Positions 8,683 to 21,832 of a stretch of DNA of 64,000 nt are shown here, piece after piece. Made by a program: the position numbers and the translations under genes. The stretch covers positions 67,675,730 to 67,739,729 of the forward strand of contig NC_134353.1 of the NCBI RefSeq assembly GCF_048569485.1, read 5' to 3'. The notes under the pieces were generated by a model that made no database searches, was not told where the DNA came from, and saw only the letters and a list, made by a program, of their open reading frames with translations. How positions within the stretch are numbered: position 1 is the stretch's first letter; each line of letters starts with the position of its first letter. The DNA comes from Anomaloglossus baeobatrachus (Eukaryota > Chordata > Amphibia > Anura > Aromobatidae).

Positions 8683-11600
8683 GCCCCTGGAACCTTCCAA
8701 CGGCTGATAGAGTGCTGTCTAGGGCATCTAAATTTTGAGACCGTCCTGTTATACCTGGATGATGTGATTGTGTACTCCCAGACATATGAAGCCCACCTGG
8801 AGCACCTGGCCGAGGTATTCGCGTCCCTTGCCAAATACGGGATGAAGTTGAAGCCCTCCAAGTGTCATCTGCTGAAACCCAGAGTGCAGTACCTGGGGCA
8901 TGTGGTGGGTGCAGAAGGTGTCGTCCCCGACCCCGAGAAGATCACTGCCATCCAAGACTGGCTGAGACCAACCACAGTGAGGGAAGTAAGGCAGTTTCTG
9001 GGTCTGATGGGTTACTACCGTCGCTTCATCAAGGGATACACGAAGATGGCTGCCCCCATGCAAGACCTCCTCGTGGGACAGACCAAAGATGGTAGACCCC
9101 TCGGAGCCCCACTGATGTGGGAAGAGAGGCATGAGGAATCCTTCCGCCAGCTGAAAGCGGCCTTGACCGGAGAGGAGATCCTAGCGTATCCTGATTACAG
9201 CTACCCGTTCATCCTCTACACCGATGCCAGCAATGTGGGCTTGGGGGCAGTCTTATCCCAGGTCCAAGATGGGAAGGAAAAAGTGATTGCTTATGCTAGC
9301 CGAAAGCTCCGACCGACTGAAAGGAATCCTGAGAACTACAGCTCTTTCAAGCTTGAGCTCCTGGCGCTGGTGTGGGCTATCACCGAGCGGTTCCACCATT
9401 ACCTGGCTGCAGCAAAATTCACCGCTTTCACGGATAACAATCCGCTGACCCACCTGGACACGGCCAAGTTGGGCGCGTTAGAGCAGCGGTGGGTGGCCAG
9501 GCTAGCCAACTACGATTTCACCATCAAATACAGGGCCGGTCGTGCCAACGTTAATGCTGATGCACTCTCTCGGATGACCCACTTGTCGGAAGAAGGGTGC
9601 GAGGATGACGACCTCGCAGAGATCCAGTTGCCTGCATTTCACCAGCCACCAACTGAGAAGGTACATGTCCACCAACAACGGTGCCCAGTCAGGAGTGGCA
9701 GGAAGCTCAAAACCAGGCGCCCGCTGTCTGCCGAGTCAAGATCCTGGTGGAGCAAGGCGCTGCTGGAATAGACCCTGCCGCTCCAGCGGAAGCCCAACGT
9801 CTGTGGCGAGAACGGACCCGGCTGTATCTACACCAGGGGAAGTTGTACCGTGAGCTGATTAACCCAAAGACTCATGAGAAAATCTGCCAGTTGGTGATTC
9901 CCCAAGCTAATGTGCCCACCGTTCTACAGGCGTACCATGATGGTGCCGGACACTTCGGGTGGAAGAAGCTGGAAATGCTGTTGAGAGAGCGGTTCTATTG
10001 GAGCGGGATGCGGGAGTCTGTAGAGGGCTGGTGCCGAGAGTGCGGCCCTTGCACACTGAGAAGGAAGGACGAGGCCAGCCAGAAGGCGCCCCTACACCCG
10101 ATTGTTACACATCAACCGCTGGAGCTGGTCGCCCTGGACCATGTAAAGCTCACCCCCAGCCGAAGTGGGTACACCTACGCTCTAACCATAGTAGACCACT
10201 ACTCGAGGTTCATGGTGGTTGTCCCAGTTAAAGACCTAACTGGCCGTACCACCGCTAGAGCATTCCAGGCTTATTTCTGTCGACCACATGGATACCCTGA
10301 GAAGGTGCTTACTGACCAAGGCCCGGCCTTTGAAGCGGAGGTGTTCCATGAGTTTTGTCAGTTGTATGGCTGCAAGAAGATCCGGACCACGCCTTACCAT
10401 GCCCAAACCATCGGCATGTGTGAGAAGATGAACCACTTGGTCCTGGGCCTCCTCAAGACATTGCCGCTAGAAGAGCGGAACCTGTGGCCGGAGAAGCTAC
10501 CTGACTTGGTCGATATGTACAACAATATCCCTTCCAGCTCAACGAAGTGCACCCCAGCATACCTGATGAGGGCTCGCCCCGGCCGGCTACCGGTGGATCT
10601 GGACATGGGATTGGAAGCCCCAGAAGCACTCCCTTCGACAGCTGAATGGGAAACTCGGCGGAGGGTACAGTACCGACAGATTCAGGAATATGTTGAGAAG
10701 AACTTGAGTCGGAGTCGGGAACAACAGGAGCAGCGCTTCAGCCAGAAGGCGTCTGCTGGCCCTTTCCAGCCTGGAGATGTGGTGCTGAAGCGAAAGAGGA
10801 GGACCCACAAGCTGGATGATGAATGGGAGAAAACCCCATATGTCATACAGCCCACAGGATGGGAAGATGGGAAGGCCTACCAGATCAGTCGTGACCAAGG
10901 GGGCACCTTGGCCACGGTTTCCCGGGACCATCTAAAGAAGTGCCCACTAGCATTGAGAGCAGCGGCTGAAGTTCCGGTTCCTCCACCAGCGGAGAAGGCA
11001 AAAGAGGTAATCCACACAGTGATGGGTGACTTCCCAGCGGACTGGCCTACACAGAACGGCGCGGTGATTCTTCCAGTGATACTGTTCCCACAACCCGTGG
11101 ATGAAGAAGTGATGGAAGCGGTCAACCGTGAGCCAGTGCCAGTGCCCAGGGGTGAACCTGTGCCCAACTCCCCTATGCCTCCGCCTGCCCCACACGATAG
11201 CAGTGAAGAGGAACTGATTGTTCCCTCTGCCCCACTGCCTGTCCCCATTGACACCGGACCTCGGAGGTCCACTCGGCCCAACCTAGGTAGACCCCCACTT
11301 AGGTACAGGGAAACTGTTCTTTAAAGGGGAAAAATTGTGTGTGTGTTGCAAGTACCGTTTAAAAGAATGATAAGTAAATGATTAAACCGAAGATTTACCT
11401 GATTGACAAGCCTTGATTTGGAACCGGTCATAGCCGGCAGCTGGTCCCCGTTGGGACCCACCCCCTTCACCACTTTACATAAGAAACTACTTATGAACAG
11501 GCCTGAGAACTTGCAGGGCAACCACAAACTTAGTGGCATGTAAATAAAAATGATTGTTACAGCTTCCACCGTTACCGCCTCCGGAGAGGCAGATTGGAGG

Positions 11601-11969
11601 AAGGGCCCGCAGTGGAGTAGGCTGGGGCCCAGCCACCACCGGAACCGGTGGCAATCCTCTGGGGGTTTCAGGGGCTCCCCATGGACGTGGGTCCCCTGAA
11701 AAGGACAGAACCCGCTCAGGCAACTTGTGCAGGACTGGGGTCAAGGGGTGCTGCCTGTTTGCTTAGGGGCAGCATCAGGGCCAGGTTGCTTGGGTGGGAG
11801 AGAGCGGAACCCGTAACTGTTTACCGTTGCAACGTTTAAGTAAGAGTACCTCCCGATGTGGGAAGATGTTATTTTAATTGTATGTCTGTTACCGTTATTT
11901 ATATCTTTTTCAGTTGGTGAAAATAAAACCGGTGATGGACGGGCAGCCCGCGGACGGTCTGCATTTTGC

Positions 11970-11979
11970 TAAGGGGGAA
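11970..11979 (+). promoter_or_regulatory. Polypurine tract of Ty3 element A
   Basis: AAGGGGGAA stands immediately before the TGTGGCG start of the 3' LTR. The same tract sits next to the 3' LTR of the minus-strand element. In this family it primes plus-strand DNA synthesis. Confidence 0.75.
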
Positions 11980-13200
11980 TGTGGCGCCCTGGACAAGCCA
12001 GGGGCCACAGGTAACTACACCACCACACCCTACACCCCGGTTAGGCACATCTAAGCCAGACACAAAACCCTTGTTGCCTCCCCCAGGGGCTGATGTCCAC
12101 ACCAGGGGGTGGAGCCAGGCGGTTGGTCTCCACCCACCAAGGAGTTCACAGTCCTGGAGGACGGAAAAGCAGCAGTTTAGTTTTGACAGTGAAAGTGGAA
12201 GGAGGGAAAGTGAGCAGTAGAAAAGTGACAGCTAAGCAGCCTGAAGTGAGTCCGGGTGTGTGGCCCGGACGGAGCAGCAAGGTTGGCAGACGGTGGTGAC
12301 CATCTGCAGGAGTGGCCTATCGGAGTTTGCCGTAAGGACCGTGGACGGGCGGTGACCCGGTGGTACCGGACCGGTACACAAGAAGAAGCCAGCACCATTG
12401 GCAGGGGCTTTTCGGACCCCGGCAAGGCTAGGAGTCGCCGTGAATTTGCCGAATCCGTTAGTGAAGGGGACCTCCTGGGTTTCCAAATAGTCAAGTCCCG
12501 ACAGAAGGCAACCGTCCAACCGTGAAGGGGAGACACCGCCACCGCCAAGGGCAACCGTTTCCCAGGGCCAGCGCCTGTGGGCAAAAGGGGCTCCTCCGGC
12601 CCACATCCAAGTCGGGGAGCGGGTTACCGGTGGGAACCCATCGTAATCAACAAAGAACATAGGTGCAGGGAGAGACAGTCATCACTAACCTACCGGGAAG
12701 AAACAACCGCAGCCGTCTGGGGGACCCGTCCATCCAGCCGTGTGTTTTACCGAGAACTGTGTCATCGTCTCAGGCTGAGTGAGTACCCCCGTGCCGTACG
12801 GCACAGCGCTGCCCCTGCGACCTTGCACCTCACCAGGCCCCGCAACCCACCTGCCATCCAGCCCTACCCCATCACCGGGCCCCGGGACAACCAACCCCCT
12901 ACCCACGGAGAGGAGAAATAACAACAAAGCTGCTCCCAGTCACCGCTCCCGGGATCCCCGTTCAGAACAGCGGTGGTGTCACCAAAATCACCACAACCGT
13001 GGGTGGCGTCACAGACAATATCCATAATCAAAACCCCCCACAACCAATCATCCCCCTTTTCACTCACGGGCGAGGAGCGCCGCTCGAGTCCCCGGGATCC
13101 GGTCCACCGCTCGAGCCACCACCGAGCAGCAGCCGCAGCAGCAGCGGCAGCCGGACCCGAGCAGTGGGAGAGCACAGCGTCCCCTCCTTCGCCCGCGACA
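11980..13200 (+). repeat. 3' LTR of Ty3 element A
   Basis: 1221 bp, beginning TGTGG and ending CGACA, homologous to the 1238-bp LTRs of the minus-strand element. The frames inside it have no recognised function. Confidence 0.93.
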
Positions 13201-13770
13201 GTTATATATGACCCCTTTATGAAAGTGAAAAAATGCGATTGCAACATCGTAATGAAAAAGACAGTGCAATGTGGAAAGAATTATCTGTGCACTTCTCAGA
13301 ATACACACTAGAGGGCGCTCCATCCAGTACATTCTGCGCTCAGCACATCTGCCATCAGTAGATTTCCCCCCAGCCCCACAGCAGACACTGATGTAATGGT
13401 AATGGGGTCTTATTATTCCTCCTGAAAACACCACCGGTATCCATGCTGCAATGCACGACTGCGCCTTATAATGAAACTTTGCCGATTGCTACAATGCTCC
13501 CTGTTTATGTATTTATGAGGAATCTGCCCGAGATCACAGAATAGATTTATTATTGGATTATTGGCACCAGCGCCTTTCTGCAGCTCCTAGGATTAGCGGC
13601 ACAGAGGCTGTGACATGGCCGGGTGTCTCCATGCTAATATATTATATGTAATCTGAAAAGCGTAGAAATGTGTGTGCCTGGAATGGGTTAGTTGTAGAGT
13701 GATATTCTCCAGTGCAGCCAAAATAGGTCCAGTATAAAAGTAATTGGTGACAAATATTTCATGGCAGGAG
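13201..13770. other. Unassigned interval
   Basis: No gene or structured repeat recognised. The sequence is complex, with short open frames only. Confidence 0.5.
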
Positions 13771-14175
13771 TCCCCACCCCTGAGATCCCCACCCCTGAGA
13801 CCCCCACCTCTGAGACCCCCACCCCTGAGACCCCCCACCTCTGAGACCACCACCTCTGAGACCCCCCCCACCTCTGAGACCCCCACCTCTTCTGAGACCC
13901 CCACCTCTTCTGAGACCCCCACCTCTGAGACCCCCCCACCTCTGAGACCCCCCACCTCTGAGACCCCCACCTTTGAGACCCCCCACCTCTGAGACCCTAC
14001 CACATCTGAGACCCCCACCTCTGAGACCTCCACCTCTGAGACCCCCCCACCTCTGAGACCCCCACCTCTGAGACCCCCCACCTCTGAGACCCCCCACCTC
14101 TGAGACCCCCCACCTCTGAGACCCCTACCTCTGAGACCCCCACCTCTGAGTCCCCCTACCTCTGAGACCCCCACC
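13771..14175. repeat. Minisatellite, units of 14-18 bp
   Basis: Tandem variants of cctctgagacccccca, about 25 copies with small length changes. The glycine/serine-rich frames on the other strand are artefacts of the repeat. Confidence 0.95.
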
Positions 14176-14460
14176 AATCACCAGAATGATGGTCCCATGA
14201 ACACAGCAAGGGGGAGTATGACAGGAGCAGTCCTCATTGCGCATGCACAATACTGCGCCGTGCAGCCATTCTACATTTTTAAGTTTGGAAGCGTCTGTGG
14301 GATTCGTGGTTAGTCACTACACAGAGCATGTTGTCATTTCTCCAGAATCCAGTGGTGGCAGCATTATACCACTGTATCCAACACTCAGCATTGTGCTTGG
14401 TGATGTAAGGCTGCATGCGGCCATGAAACTGCTGGCAGGGGTGCAGTGCCTGTGCTTATG
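14176..14460. other. Unassigned interval
   Basis: No supported gene. The stretch around 14340-14430 looks like a fragment of a dispersed repeat, but I cannot assign its family. Confidence 0.4.
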
Positions 14461-14461
14461 T

Positions 14462-14841
14462 TAAAGAGGTTGTCCACTACTTTTACATTGATGGCCTTTT
14501 ATTCAGATAGGTCATCACTGTCTGACCCGGGACCCCCGCCGCTCAGCTGCCAGCGATGGCTGGAAATGCTCAGTTCCGGAGCTGCTCCGTCTTCTGATAG
14601 TGGCTGTTACCGGGTACTGCCCATCTCCTATTCAAATCAATAGGAGGCGGATGTGCAGTACTTGGCTGTGGTCGCTATCAAAAGACGGAGCAGCTTCAGA
14701 ACTGAGCATTTCCGGCCGCCGCCAGCCCCGATAACAGCTGATTGGCGGAGGTGCCGGTTGTGTCAGACCCCAGCAGATCAGACAGTGATGACCTATTCTA
14801 AAGATAGGCCATCAATGGAAAATTAATGGACAACCTCTTTA
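14462..14841. mobile_element. TTAA-flanked inverted-repeat element (MITE)
   Basis: About 34-bp terminal inverted repeats (AAAGAGGTTGTCCACTAC and its complement) with roughly four mismatches enclose a 310-bp centre that is itself partly palindromic. TTAA precedes the left end; the right side reads TTAG, a probable one-base change. A piggyBac- or Kolobok-like origin fits the TTAA target. A fragment of a relative lies at 47892-47955. Confidence 0.75.
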
Positions 14842-15026
14842 GTATCAGAGGAAGTCTGGACTCTGCAGTTACAGTCAGCAAACTGTTGGTGACTCTTATG
14901 TTTAATTCTACTTTATAGAACATTTTCATACAATGAATATAACAATTCAGAAATAAAATAGAAGAAAGAAAAAAAATAAAATAAACTAAAATAGGCCAAG
15001 TAAGGCCGTACAACAAAAGGTGATCC

Positions 15027-15050
15027 CTGATGAAGGTGCTACAGCCGAAA
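15027..15050 (+). ncRNA. Hammerhead-like core motif
   Basis: CTGATGA (exact CUGANGA core), a short 3-bp hairpin, then GAAA followed by ACATGCGT, which is nearly palindromic. Stem I pairing is weak (one or two base pairs), so catalysis is doubtful. It belongs to the same motif series as the one in the Penelope element. Confidence 0.4.
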
Positions 15051-15518
15051 CATGCGTTGTGGTGTATGTTAACCAGGTTCTAACACCCTCCTTCCCTAAG
15101 TAACGCTATTATGCATTATTGCTTTCTCGTTACTTACTCCATGTGCCATAGTACCTGCGCACATTTGATGCAGCTGTCAGCCATTACTTATATGTACTCT
15201 GTCTCATTTTTGCTTTTTTTTATTTTAATTATTGTATCCAGGGCCAGATTAAGGTTGGTGGGGGCCCCTGGGCAGAAAATCTGGTGGGGGCCCCATAACG
15301 TTAACATTTTTAGCCATAACAGTAGAGCACGAACTGTAGCATTTAGATATAAATCCAATGAACATTTATCTTATCCTGTTCTGCTACATTCAGATTTACA
15401 GTACTACAATACAGATACAGTCCAGGATCACTCACAGCCGTCACTTATACACACAATACAATACAGATACAGTCCAGGATCACTCACAGCAGTCACATAT
15501 ACACAGAAAGTAGAGTTA

Positions 15519-16068
15519 AGGCTGCTTTACACGTTTCAATTACATATGCGATCTCGTATGCGATCGCACACGCCCCCATCGTATGTGCGGAACAGGCAAT
15601 TTGTTGCCCGTGTCGCACAAACGATTAACCCCCGTCACACGTACTTACCTTCCAAACGACCTTGCTGTGGGCGGCGAACATTCACTTCCTGAAGGGGGAG
15701 GGACGTTCAGCGTCACAGCGATGTCACACAGCGACCGGCCAATAGAAGCGGAGGGGCGGAGATGAGCGGGACGTAAACATCCCGCCTACCTCCTTCCTTC
15801 CACATTGCCGGCGGGACGCAGGTAAGCTGTGTTCATCGCTCCCGGGGTGTCACACGGAGCGATGTGTGCTGCCTCGGGAACATTGAACAACCAGACATTC
15901 AATTTTTAGAAATTGAACGACGTGTATGCAATCAACGTTTTAACGCACAATCAGGGTCGCACGTAGCTGTCACACACTACAATATCACTAACGATGCCGG
16001 ATGTGCGTCACTTACGACGTGACCCCGCCGACACATTGTTAGGTATATTGTAGCGTGTAAAGCCTGCT
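15519..16068. mobile_element. TTA-flanked inverted-repeat element, copy A
   Basis: The ends (AGGCTGCTTTACACG and its relative) are inverted, and TTA flanks both sides (15516-15518, 16069-16071). A 3-bp TTA duplication suggests a PIF/Harbinger-type origin. Relatives are at about 23757-24036 and 59181-59688. No coding capacity. Confidence 0.7.
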
Positions 16069-16107
16069 TTACTCACATATTTTTATTGATCCCAATGTTA
16101 AGGCAGC

Positions 16108-16135
16108 CAGGGCCGGCTCCAGGTTTTTGTGGCCT
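16108..16135. mobile_element. hAT-like terminal sequence without a partner
   Basis: CAGGGCCGGCTCCAGG resembles a hAT left end. I found no matching right end in the window, so this is a fragment or an old end. Confidence 0.4.
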
Positions 16136-16208
16136 CCGGGTGAAAGAGTCTCAGTGGACCCCATCCACACACAGACACGCACATACACATACAGGCATAC
16201 GTATATAC

Positions 16209-17988
16209 ATGCAAAGACAGAGAACAAGGAGTATCTTGTGCAAAAAGGTAATTTTTATTATCAAATGACAAACAGGCAAAACAGCAAAAATACAATTATA
16301 AAAACAACTACCATCAGGTCAAATAGGGCATGGAACAATGGTGCAAAGGTGGTAACCAATAGCCGTGGGAGAGGTGGGAATAATACGCCTAGTACACTTG
16401 AAGTGTTCAAAATAGAGATGGACAATGCCACCTTCAATAGTCGTGGGAGAGGGCAAAAACGTACATAAACATGGACCAGTACATGTATGGTACACACAAT
16501 GGGGCACGATAACCAGTATATAGCCGTGGAGGAGGTGACCAAAAATATACTGATACAACAATAGTCGTGTGAGAGGTGAAAAAATATCACCTAGGGGCTA
16601 TGAGATGATATGGTCACGGATAGATTATATACATACTAACATGGTACCATAACGGTGCCCCACAGTGTGATCACCAAAAAATGCTCTACGGTGTACATCA
16701 TAGTAGTAGAGGATACCTGACCATATCGTGGAAAAGGACAAAAAATGTACATAAATAGTACATGTAGGGTACACACAGTGGGGCACGATGACCAGTATAT
16801 AGCCGTGGAGGAGGTGACCAAAAGTATACTGATACAACAATAGTCGTGTGAGAGGTGAAAAATATCACCTAGGGGCTATGAGATAATATGGTCACGGATA
16901 GAATATATACATACTAACATGGTACCATAACGGTGCCCCACAGTGTGATCACCAAAAAATGCTCTACGGTGTACATCATAGTAGTAGAGGATACCTGACC
17001 ATATCATGGAAAAGGACAAAAATTGTCCATAAATATGGGCCAGTACATGTATGGTGCACAAAATGGGACACTAGGACCAGTGTATAGCCATAAAAGAGGT
17101 GACCAAAAATGTACAAGTACGACAGTAGTCGTGTGAGAGGTGAAAAAAATCACCAAATGGCTATAAGATAATATGGTCACAGATAGAATATATGTATGTT
17201 ACAATGATACCATTATAGTGCCCCACAGTGTGATTACAAAAGCTCCCAGATTAATCGAAGGTATTTATCATGGTAGTACAGGATACCTAACCACATATAG
17301 CATATTTCTCAATAAAGTGCAGGTGCAATAGGGAAAAGGGCAGGCCCCTAAAGAAATACCATGACTAATCAGAAAAACACCCACAGAACCCCATGGCTAG
17401 AGGCACAAGAATATTCAAGACATAATGCACATACCCGAGTAGGAGGGATCACCACCAACGCGCGTTTCGCGACGGTACTAATGCTTTCTCAAGGGGGAGA
17501 ATCCACCGTAGAGCATTTTTTGGTGATCACACTGTGGGGCACCGTTATGGTACCATGTTAGTATGTATATAATCTATCCGTGACCATATCATCTCATAGC
17601 CCTTAGGTGATATTTTTTCACCTCTCACACGACTATTGTTGTATCAGTATATTTTTGGTCACCTCCTCCACGGCTATATACTGGTTATCGTGCCCCATTG
17701 TGTGTACCATACATGTACTGGTCCATGTTTATGTACGTTTTTGCCCTCTCCCACGACTATTGAAGGTGGCATTGTCCATCTCTATTTTGAACACTTCAAG
17801 TGTACTAGGCGTATTATTCCCACCTCTCCCACGGCTATTGGTTACCACCTTTGCACCATTGTTCCATGCCCTATTTGACCTGATGGTAGTTGTTTTTATA
17901 ATTGTATTTTTGCTGTTTTGCCTGTTCGTCATTTGATAATAAAAATTACCTTTTTGCACAAGATACTCCTTGTTCTCTGTCTTTGCAT
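16209..17988. repeat. Inverted repeat with 485-bp arms and a tandem spacer
   Basis: The left arm 16209-16693 and right arm 17504-17988 are equal in length and nearly identical, since a 109-codon frame reads the same in both. The 810-bp spacer continues a tandem repeat of about 280 bp (2.5 copies from about 16500 to 17290) and contains a hammerhead-like motif near the right arm. The frames with a membrane-like look inside the arms are not supported as genes. Confidence 0.9.
17461..17496 (-). ncRNA. Degenerate hammerhead-like motif
   Basis: On the minus strand CTTGAGA (two differences from CUGANGA) precedes a hairpin, GAAA and the perfect palindrome ACGCGCGT. The core changes make activity unlikely. 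Confidence 0.3.
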
Positions 17989-18184
17989 TAATTGCGAGTA
18001 GTGCATACATGCTTCCAGTATATTATTGTTGGTCGCATGTTCACCGTATGGCTCATGTATTGGGATTTTTTCTCATATACCGTACGTATATACATATTTG
18101 AAGACAAATTCAGAAAAATACATATAAACAGACAAATATATGCACAGTCATATACACTGACATATATGCAGACACACACGCATT

Positions 18185-18570
18185 AGGGCTCGTGCGCATG
18201 TTGCGTAATTCCATGCATTTATGCTGCGTATTGCACTGCAGTGTAAATGCATGCGTCCTGCGTCCCCTGCACAATCTATGAAGATTGTGCATGATACGTG
18301 CGCACGTTGCTTTTATGAACGCAGCGATTTGGAGGCTAAAATGTTGACCCAAATCTGTGCGTTCATAAAAGGAGCATGTCAATTATTCCGTGCGCTATGG
18401 ATGCAGCTCCCGCTCTGTCTATGGTGGGGGCAGCAGCCAGAGCGCATCAAATCGGCTTTTTTTGCACAGAAAAACTGTATCCATTATGCAGTGTTTCTGC
18501 AGCGATTTGAAGCGCACATGTGCTGTCAGATCGCTGCAGAATATTCAGCAGTTACGTGCGCATGAGCCCT
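18185..18570. mobile_element. Inverted-repeat element (MITE)
   Basis: The ends AGGGCTCGTGCGCA and TGCGCATGAGCCCT are inverted over a 386-bp unit with no coding capacity. Related sequence (ggctatgtgcgcacattgc) occurs at about 55091-55190. Confidence 0.65.
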
Positions 18571-18904
18571 TCCAGGTATTAATATGGGGAAGTCGCCAGC
18601 AGCCTCACTCACCTCTCCCGCTTGTTTCCGTCCAGCTCCTTCAGGACATGTGGCTGTGTTTCACGATGGCTGTCACTAACAGACATGACTGCACACCGAC
18701 AGCACTGCTGTACATACATCACAGGAGGGGCTGGGGGCTACAATATATACATTACAGGAGGGGCAGGGGGCATAGACGTTACTGGGGGGGGCAAACAGAA
18801 ACAGCTCTGGTGGTGTTGGTGTACTCATTACTGGGATGGGTGACATAGTGCTCTGAGGGACCCATATAGTTCTGGGGGGGCCGCACAGACTGCTCTAATT
18901 CATA

Positions 18905-19143
18905 TATACACACACACACACACACAGTACTGCTTCTTACACACACAGCTCTGACACACACACACACACACACTACAATGCACCCCCTACACACACACAC
19001 ACACACACAATGCACCCCCCATTACCCCCTACACACACACACACACAATGAACCCCACATCACTTCCTACACACACACACACACACACACACAATGCACC
19101 CCACATCACATCCTACACACACAATGCACTCCAAATCACCTCC

Positions 19144-19181
<38 letters not shown>

Positions 19182-19282
19182 GCACCCCACATCACCTCCT
19201 ACACACACACACACACTGCACCCCACATCACCTCCTACACACACACACACACACACACACACAATGCACCCCACATCACCTC

Positions 19283-19327
<45 letters not shown>

Positions 19328-19676
19328 GCACCCACATCACCTCCTACACACACACACACACACACACAATGCACCCCACATCACCTCCTACACACACACA
19401 CACAAAATACAATGCACCCCCCATTACCTCTCCTCCTACACACACACACACACAAAAAATACAATGCACCCCCATTACCTCTCCCCCCACACACAATACA
19501 ATGCACCCCCCATTACCCCTCCCCCCACACACACAATACAATGCACCCCCCATTACCCCCACACACACAATACAATGCACCCCCCATTACCCCACACACA
19601 CACACACAGTACTGCTTCTTACACACACAGCTCTGACACACACACACACACACACACACACACTACAATGCACCCC

Positions 19677-19715
<39 letters not shown>

Positions 19716-19920
19716 GCACCCCCCATCACACCCTACACACACACACACACAATGCACCCCACATCACCTCCTACACACACAATGCACTCCACATCACCTC
19801 CTACACACACCCACACACACACTGCACCCCACATCACCTCCTACACACACACACACACACAATGCACCCCACATCACCTCCTACACACACACACACACAC
19901 AATGCACCCCACATCACCTC

Positions 19921-19953
<33 letters not shown>

Positions 19954-21165
19954 GCACCCCACATCACCTCCCACACACACACACAATGCACCCCACATCA
20001 CCTCCTACACACACACACAATGCACCCCACATCACCTCCTACACACACACACACACACACAAAATACAATGCACCCCCCATTACCTCTCCTCCTACACAC
20101 ACAAAAAATACAATGCACCCCCCATTACCTCTCCCCCCACACACAATATAATGCACCCCTCCATTACCTCTCCCCCCACACACAATACAATGCACCCCCC
20201 ATTACCCCTCCCCCACACACACAATACAATGCACCCCCATTACCCCTCCCCACACACACACACAATACAATGCACCCCCCCATTACCCCTCCCCCCACAC
20301 AATGCACCCCCCATTACCCCTCCCCCCACACAATGCACTCCCCATTACCCCTCCCCCCACACACAATAAATGCACCCCCCATTACCCCTCCCCCCACACA
20401 ATGCACCCCCCATTACCCCTCCCCCCACACACAATGAATGCACCCCCCATTACCCCTCCCCCCACACACAACAAATGCACCCCCCATTACCCCTCCCCCC
20501 ACACACAATAAATGCACCCCCCATTACCCCTCCCCCCACACACAATACAATGCACCCTCCATTACCCCTCCCCCCACACACAATACAATGCACCCTCCAT
20601 TACCCCTCCCCCCACACACAATACAATGCACCCTCCATTACCCCTCCCCCCACACACAATACAATGCACCCTCCATTACCCCTCCCCCTACACACAATAC
20701 AATGCACCCTCCATTACCCCTCCCCCCACACACAATACAATGCACCCCTCCATTACCCCTCCCCCCACACACAATACAATGCACCCCTCATTACCCCTCC
20801 CCACACACACACAATACAATGCACCCCTCATTACCTCTCCCCCCACACACACACAATACAATGCAGCCCTCATTACCTCTCCCCCCACACACAATACAAT
20901 GCACCCCTCATTACCTCTCCCCCCACACACAATACAATGCACCCTTCATTACCCCTCCCCCCACACACAATACACCCTAAATTACCCCTCCCCCCACACA
21001 CAATACAGTGCACCCTCCATTACCCTTCCCCCCACACACAATACAATGCACCCTCTATTACCCCTCGCCCCACACACAATACAATGCACCCTCCATTACC
21101 CCTCCCACACACACACAATACAACCCTCATCACCCCCTACACACACAAATTACACTGTCCCGTCC
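18905..21165. repeat. CA microsatellite and 37-bp CA-rich minisatellite
   Basis: Long (CA)n runs are interspersed with caatgcaccccacatcacctcct. From about 20100 on the array settles into units of about 37 bp that contain caatacaatgcaccc and ccattacccctcccc. The Thr/His/Pro-rich frames in all phases are artefacts. Confidence 0.97.
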
Positions 21166-21440
21166 CTACACACTCCTGCCTCCCCCCCTCCCTCAAGATA
21201 CAGTACTCCTCCTCTGCCTGTCACAGAGCTGTGTTCCTTCACAAATGTTCCCCGTTATGTGTCCTCAGCCCCTCCCCACACATCTCCATTAATTAAACCT
21301 TTCTCTTCAGCTCCTCCATGGAGCGCTTACTGCTTCATGTCTGTGTCCCGGCGCCCGCAGCACTGTGATGACGTCAGCAAGGTGCTGATCTCATCACGTT
21401 GCTGCACGTCGGGGGCGGGGCCCAGTCCCGGTGCGCTGTT

Positions 21441-21477
21441 CAAATGTATTTACGTCTGTAAGACGCAAATACATTTG
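21441..21477. repeat. Short hairpin
   Basis: caaatgtatttacgtct pairs with the downstream gacgcaaatacatttg. A larger inverted pair (about 21520-21550 with 21605-21637) lies close by. Confidence 0.65.
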
Positions 21478-21788
21478 AATAGGAACGGAAAGAGGAAGCT
21501 GCTGTCATCGGCATCGGCTCTGCTGCGCTCCTCTACAGTGTGTACATGCCGAGCACAGCACACAGCAGAGCCGGAACAGCACAGCGCGCTGCCTCCTGCT
21601 AGTGTGCCTGGCATGCACACACTGTAGAGGAGCGCAGCGGGGACGGCAGATACAGCGGCCCACCACACCGTGCCCCTGCTTCTAGGGGGAAGGGGGGCGG
21701 GCAGGCAGGCAGCTAGCTAGCTAGCTGCCCCCCTCCCACCCCTCGCTGGGTACGGCCGCAGCACATAGCAGGGAGCATTAGCACACCT

Positions 21789-21832
21789 TGACCCCGGAAG
21801 TGCAAGCGGCCGCTGGTACTTCCGGGGTCAAT
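21789..21832. repeat. Inverted repeat around a NotI-like core
   Basis: tgaccccggaagt and acttccggggtca face each other around caagcggccgctggt. Confidence 0.75.

Larger units (their letters stand above)
3202..11324 (+). pseudogene. pol region of Ty3 element A, split by a Penelope insertion
   Basis: Recognisable parts are an aspartic protease (LLDTGSQ, near 3385), the reverse transcriptase N-terminal part (to about 4674), then beyond the inserted element the rest of the reverse transcriptase (YLDD near 8752), RNase H (YTDAS near 9220), an integrase zinc-binding region (about 9940-10060) and the integrase core (about 10130-10430). A basic C-terminal tail follows. The copy is broken and cannot make a normal polyprotein. 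Confidence 0.9.
1668..13200 (+). mobile_element. Ty3/Gypsy LTR retrotransposon, element A (broken fossil)
   Basis: Parts in order: a partial 5' LTR, a primer-binding-like site, gag, pol (protease, reverse transcriptase, RNase H, integrase), an untranslated tail, a polypurine tract and a 3' LTR. It is a close relative of the minus-strand element at 36820-45239. A Penelope-like element is inserted in its reverse transcriptase region, and a hairpin-rich unit cuts its 5' LTR. Besides these insertions it shows perhaps one or two further breaks. The 372-bp stretch shared by both LTRs differs at about 10-11 places (near 3%), so it is several times older than its relative. It belongs to the Ty3 order (PR-RT-RH-IN); the exact lineage is not resolved. 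Confidence 0.93.

Noticed and set aside
13593-14177. Gly/Ser-rich frame on the minus strand
   Set aside because: It is the translation of the 14-18-bp minisatellite.
16261-17936. Identical 109-codon frames that look like membrane proteins
   Set aside because: They are the two arms of one inverted repeat. The hydrophobic look follows from T-rich sequence, with no other support.
18978-21627. Long His/Thr/Pro-rich open frames
   Set aside because: They are translations of CA microsatellite and CA-rich minisatellite in several phases.
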